DNA of 31,781 nucleotides, taken from positions 1-31,781 of the forward strand of contig QNCQ01000001.1 of assembly GCA_003645825.1 (NCBI GenBank), given 5' to 3'. The stretch is from Fidelibacterota bacterium (GTDB lineage: Bacteria; Fidelibacterota; UBA2242; B5-G15). Made by a program: the position numbers and the translations under genes. Shown piece after piece: positions 30,237 through 31,781 of this stretch; the stretch's first letter is position 1; each line of letters starts with the position of its first letter. Below the pieces are notes generated by a model, which was not told the DNA's origin, ran no database searches, and saw only the letters and a program-made list of their open reading frames with translations.

Positions 30237-31781
30237 TTATTGTTCTTGCTGTTCTTGAATTACGTTCCTGGTATCTATAGTAATGGATAACAGAGAAAGA
30301 ATTCCTATTTTATTGTCTTCTGAAATTCTGACATAGGATGTAGTGCTGTCGAGGTGTATTCTCGGTCTTATGTAATGGGTAATATCTTTTACTAATAACC
30401 TGACCTTTGTTGTATCAAATGGAGCTTCCTGACTTTCAACTCCAGGTTGAAGAATAGAACCACCCACTTCATCTATCAGTGCAGGAGGCAACCGGAGAGA
30501 TATCAGAGTATCTATATCAATGTAGCACAAGCCTGTATCTGTTTCGGCAAAAAGCGAATCGCCTATCCAGATGAAACCCGAATCCAGATGCTCAGGTAAA
30601 CTATCAAGAGGAAAGTAATCATAGTTAGAAAAAAGAAGCTGAAGAGTCCCAGAAAGCGGACAACCATTACTGACATTATAGAAAAGACTCGCACTAACCA
30701 ATCCCGAGTTGATTTTATCACGGGTCGTTTCATCAACTGGCTCCAGCACCGTGGATTTGACAGGAATGAACGTTACAGGACGCGTCTTCACCACGAAAGG
30801 AACCTCAACATTGTACTTTCCCCAGAACGATTTCCCAACCTGCAGCCGGGATGTATCATTGGAAGGAATATATGCTGTGCCAGTGACTCTGATGGAATCC
30901 GGGAGAATATTAAATATTGGCGCAAGATTCACCTTTATCTCTGATTCGGCAATGGGTTTGTGATCCGTTGCCTTTTTTATGGTATCTGCAGTCATTACCT
31001 CCGCAGCAACTTTCCCTTCTTTGTATCCAGAAAGCTGCATGTCCAAATAGGTTTGAGTTTGTATTTCGTTGTAAATGGTTACAACAAGGTATGCGTATTT
31101 AAACTCTATGAAGTCAAATCCCTCAGGGATATTTTTTATTACCATCGGGGGTATATCAAAGTAAAGATTGAAGAAACCAACTATTTCAGAAAGCAAAATG
31201 TCCGAAATAAAAAAGTTTACATCTATGCTTCCTGCTCCCGAACCAACTTTTATGGTAACCAGAGAATCATCTGTATTAGGCAACAGTTCAAAGAATGCTC
31301 CCACCAGAATTGAATCGACTACGGACATTCCATCAGGATTGCGTAACGTATCACCATCAATTCGAATGGAACTTAAGCTACTCAAATTTGCATGGACTGT
31401 ATCTGAAAAAGTAACGTATCCATTTTCATCAAAGAAATTCAAAAAACTCAACCTGCACAAAAAGTTGATGTCAGTACTATTGTCAAACCGAAGGGATATA
31501 AAGTTTGTATCGGAGGGATTCGTTGCCGTCTGCGCAATGACAGCTCTTATGATCGTATTCTTGGATCTTGGTAGGGCGTTTTCAAAGGCTATAGAGAAAG
31601 GTTTAGGAATACCGGTGACGCTTTCAACATCGTTAACACTTAATTCCACCATCAGAGAGGCGGAAGGATCGGTCCCCGCAGGAATGGTATAAGGCTCCCC
31701 ATCTGTACCAGCTACGGTAGCAGCAATAGCAAAATAAACCGAGTCGGAAATCCTGACTCCAGCTAAGTTATTTCCACCTCC
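30237..31781 (-). CDS. Large secreted beta-rich protein, unknown function (5' end cut by window edge)
   Basis: The frame is open from the right edge to a stop at 30237, giving 514 visible residues; an internal ATG at 31652 is not the start. The sequence is rich in Asp, Ser, Thr, Val and Ile, has few Lys and very few Cys, and reads as tandem beta-sandwich segments. Examples are VYFAIAATVAGTDGEPY, SIRIDGDTLRNPDG, and IRVTGTAYIPSNDTSRL. No catalytic motif is recognisable. Composition and the partner gene suggest an exported or outer-surface protein handled by the downstream barrel. The extreme C-terminus ends in QEQQEQ. I do not assign a family. Confidence 0.6.
   Translation of the reverse strand, partial: GGGNNLAGVRISDSVYFAIAATVAGTDGEPYTIPAGTDPSASLMVELSVNDVESVTGIPKPFSIAFENALPRSKNTIIRAVIAQTATNPSDTNFISLRFDNSTDINFLCRLSFLNFFDENGYVTFSDTVHANLSSLSSIRIDGDTLRNPDGMSVVDSILVGAFFELLPNTDDSLVTIKVGSGAGSIDVNFFISDILLSEIVGFFNLYFDIPPMVIKNIPEGFDFIEFKYAYLVVTIYNEIQTQTYLDMQLSGYKEGKVAAEVMTADTIKKATDHKPIAESEIKVNLAPIFNILPDSIRVTGTAYIPSNDTSRLQVGKSFWGKYNVEVPFVVKTRPVTFIPVKSTVLEPVDETTRDKINSGLVSASLFYNVSNGCPLSGTLQLLFSNYDYFPLDSLPEHLDSGFIWIGDSLFAETDTGLCYIDIDTLISLRLPPALIDEVGGSILQPGVESQEAPFDTTKVRLLVKDITHYIRPRIHLDSTTSYVRISEDNKIGILSLLSITIDTRNVIQEQQEQ

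Noticed and set aside
1..31781. tRNA, rRNA, CRISPR array, insertion sequence or prophage
   Set aside because: I looked for TPsiC-like GGTTCRA blocks, regularly spaced repeats, transposase motifs and terminal inverted repeats and found none I could support.

Overview
This window reads as chromosomal DNA of a Gram-negative-type (two-membrane), AT-rich, probably uncultured bacterium. Outer-membrane barrel proteins with signal peptides, an LptF/LptG-type lipopolysaccharide permease, an MltB-type murein transglycosylase and a PorV/PorQ-like protein show a second membrane. PorV-like proteins together with M6-type secreted proteins suggest an FCB-like or candidate-phylum lineage such as WOR-3, TA06 or Cloacimonetes. 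That placement is inferred from gene content and was not tested by alignment. I see no IS element, prophage, CRISPR array, tRNA or rRNA.

Left part (1-6485). A secreted M6-peptidase-like protein cut by the window edge has lost every residue of its zinc site. Upstream of it lies a PorV-like gene whose leader carries an intrinsic terminator just before the ribosome binding site. A divergent MltB-type transglycosylase follows. A PAS/histidine-kinase-like protein with a degenerate ATPase domain then precedes a lipoprotein-like six-hairpin glycosidase.

Middle (6615-17338, minus strand). A tightly packed run reads eno, ftsB, motA, motB, small outer-membrane barrel, helix-hairpin-helix outer-membrane barrel, N-acetylmuramoyl-L-alanine amidase, murI, folC, rho. 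Many junctions overlap, including one 91-base out-of-frame overlap. The theme is cell envelope and division, framed by core metabolism and transcription termination.

Plus-strand cassette (17505-20930). Four abutting or overlapping genes encode a nucleoside phosphorylase/nucleosidase-fold protein, a family-2 glycosyltransferase, a ParB/Srx-fold protein with an altered GxRR box, and a radical SAM protein like spore photoproduct lyase. This is the best candidate here for an undescribed system. Immediately after it, convergent, is a Nudix ADP-ribose pyrophosphatase. Its 5' leader can fold into a three-way-junction RNA with a loop complementary to the gene's own Shine-Dalgarno sequence.

Right part (21845-31781). 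A two-TM potassium channel with an RCK domain is followed by a convergent phasin plus UbiB-type kinase pair. A gene-poor stretch of about 790 bases contains a promoter-like sequence and a perfect 23-base palindrome ahead of a secreted trehalase of the neutral (calcium-domain) type. An LptF/LptG permease, a PorV-like outer-membrane protein and a large secreted protein cut by the right edge complete the window.
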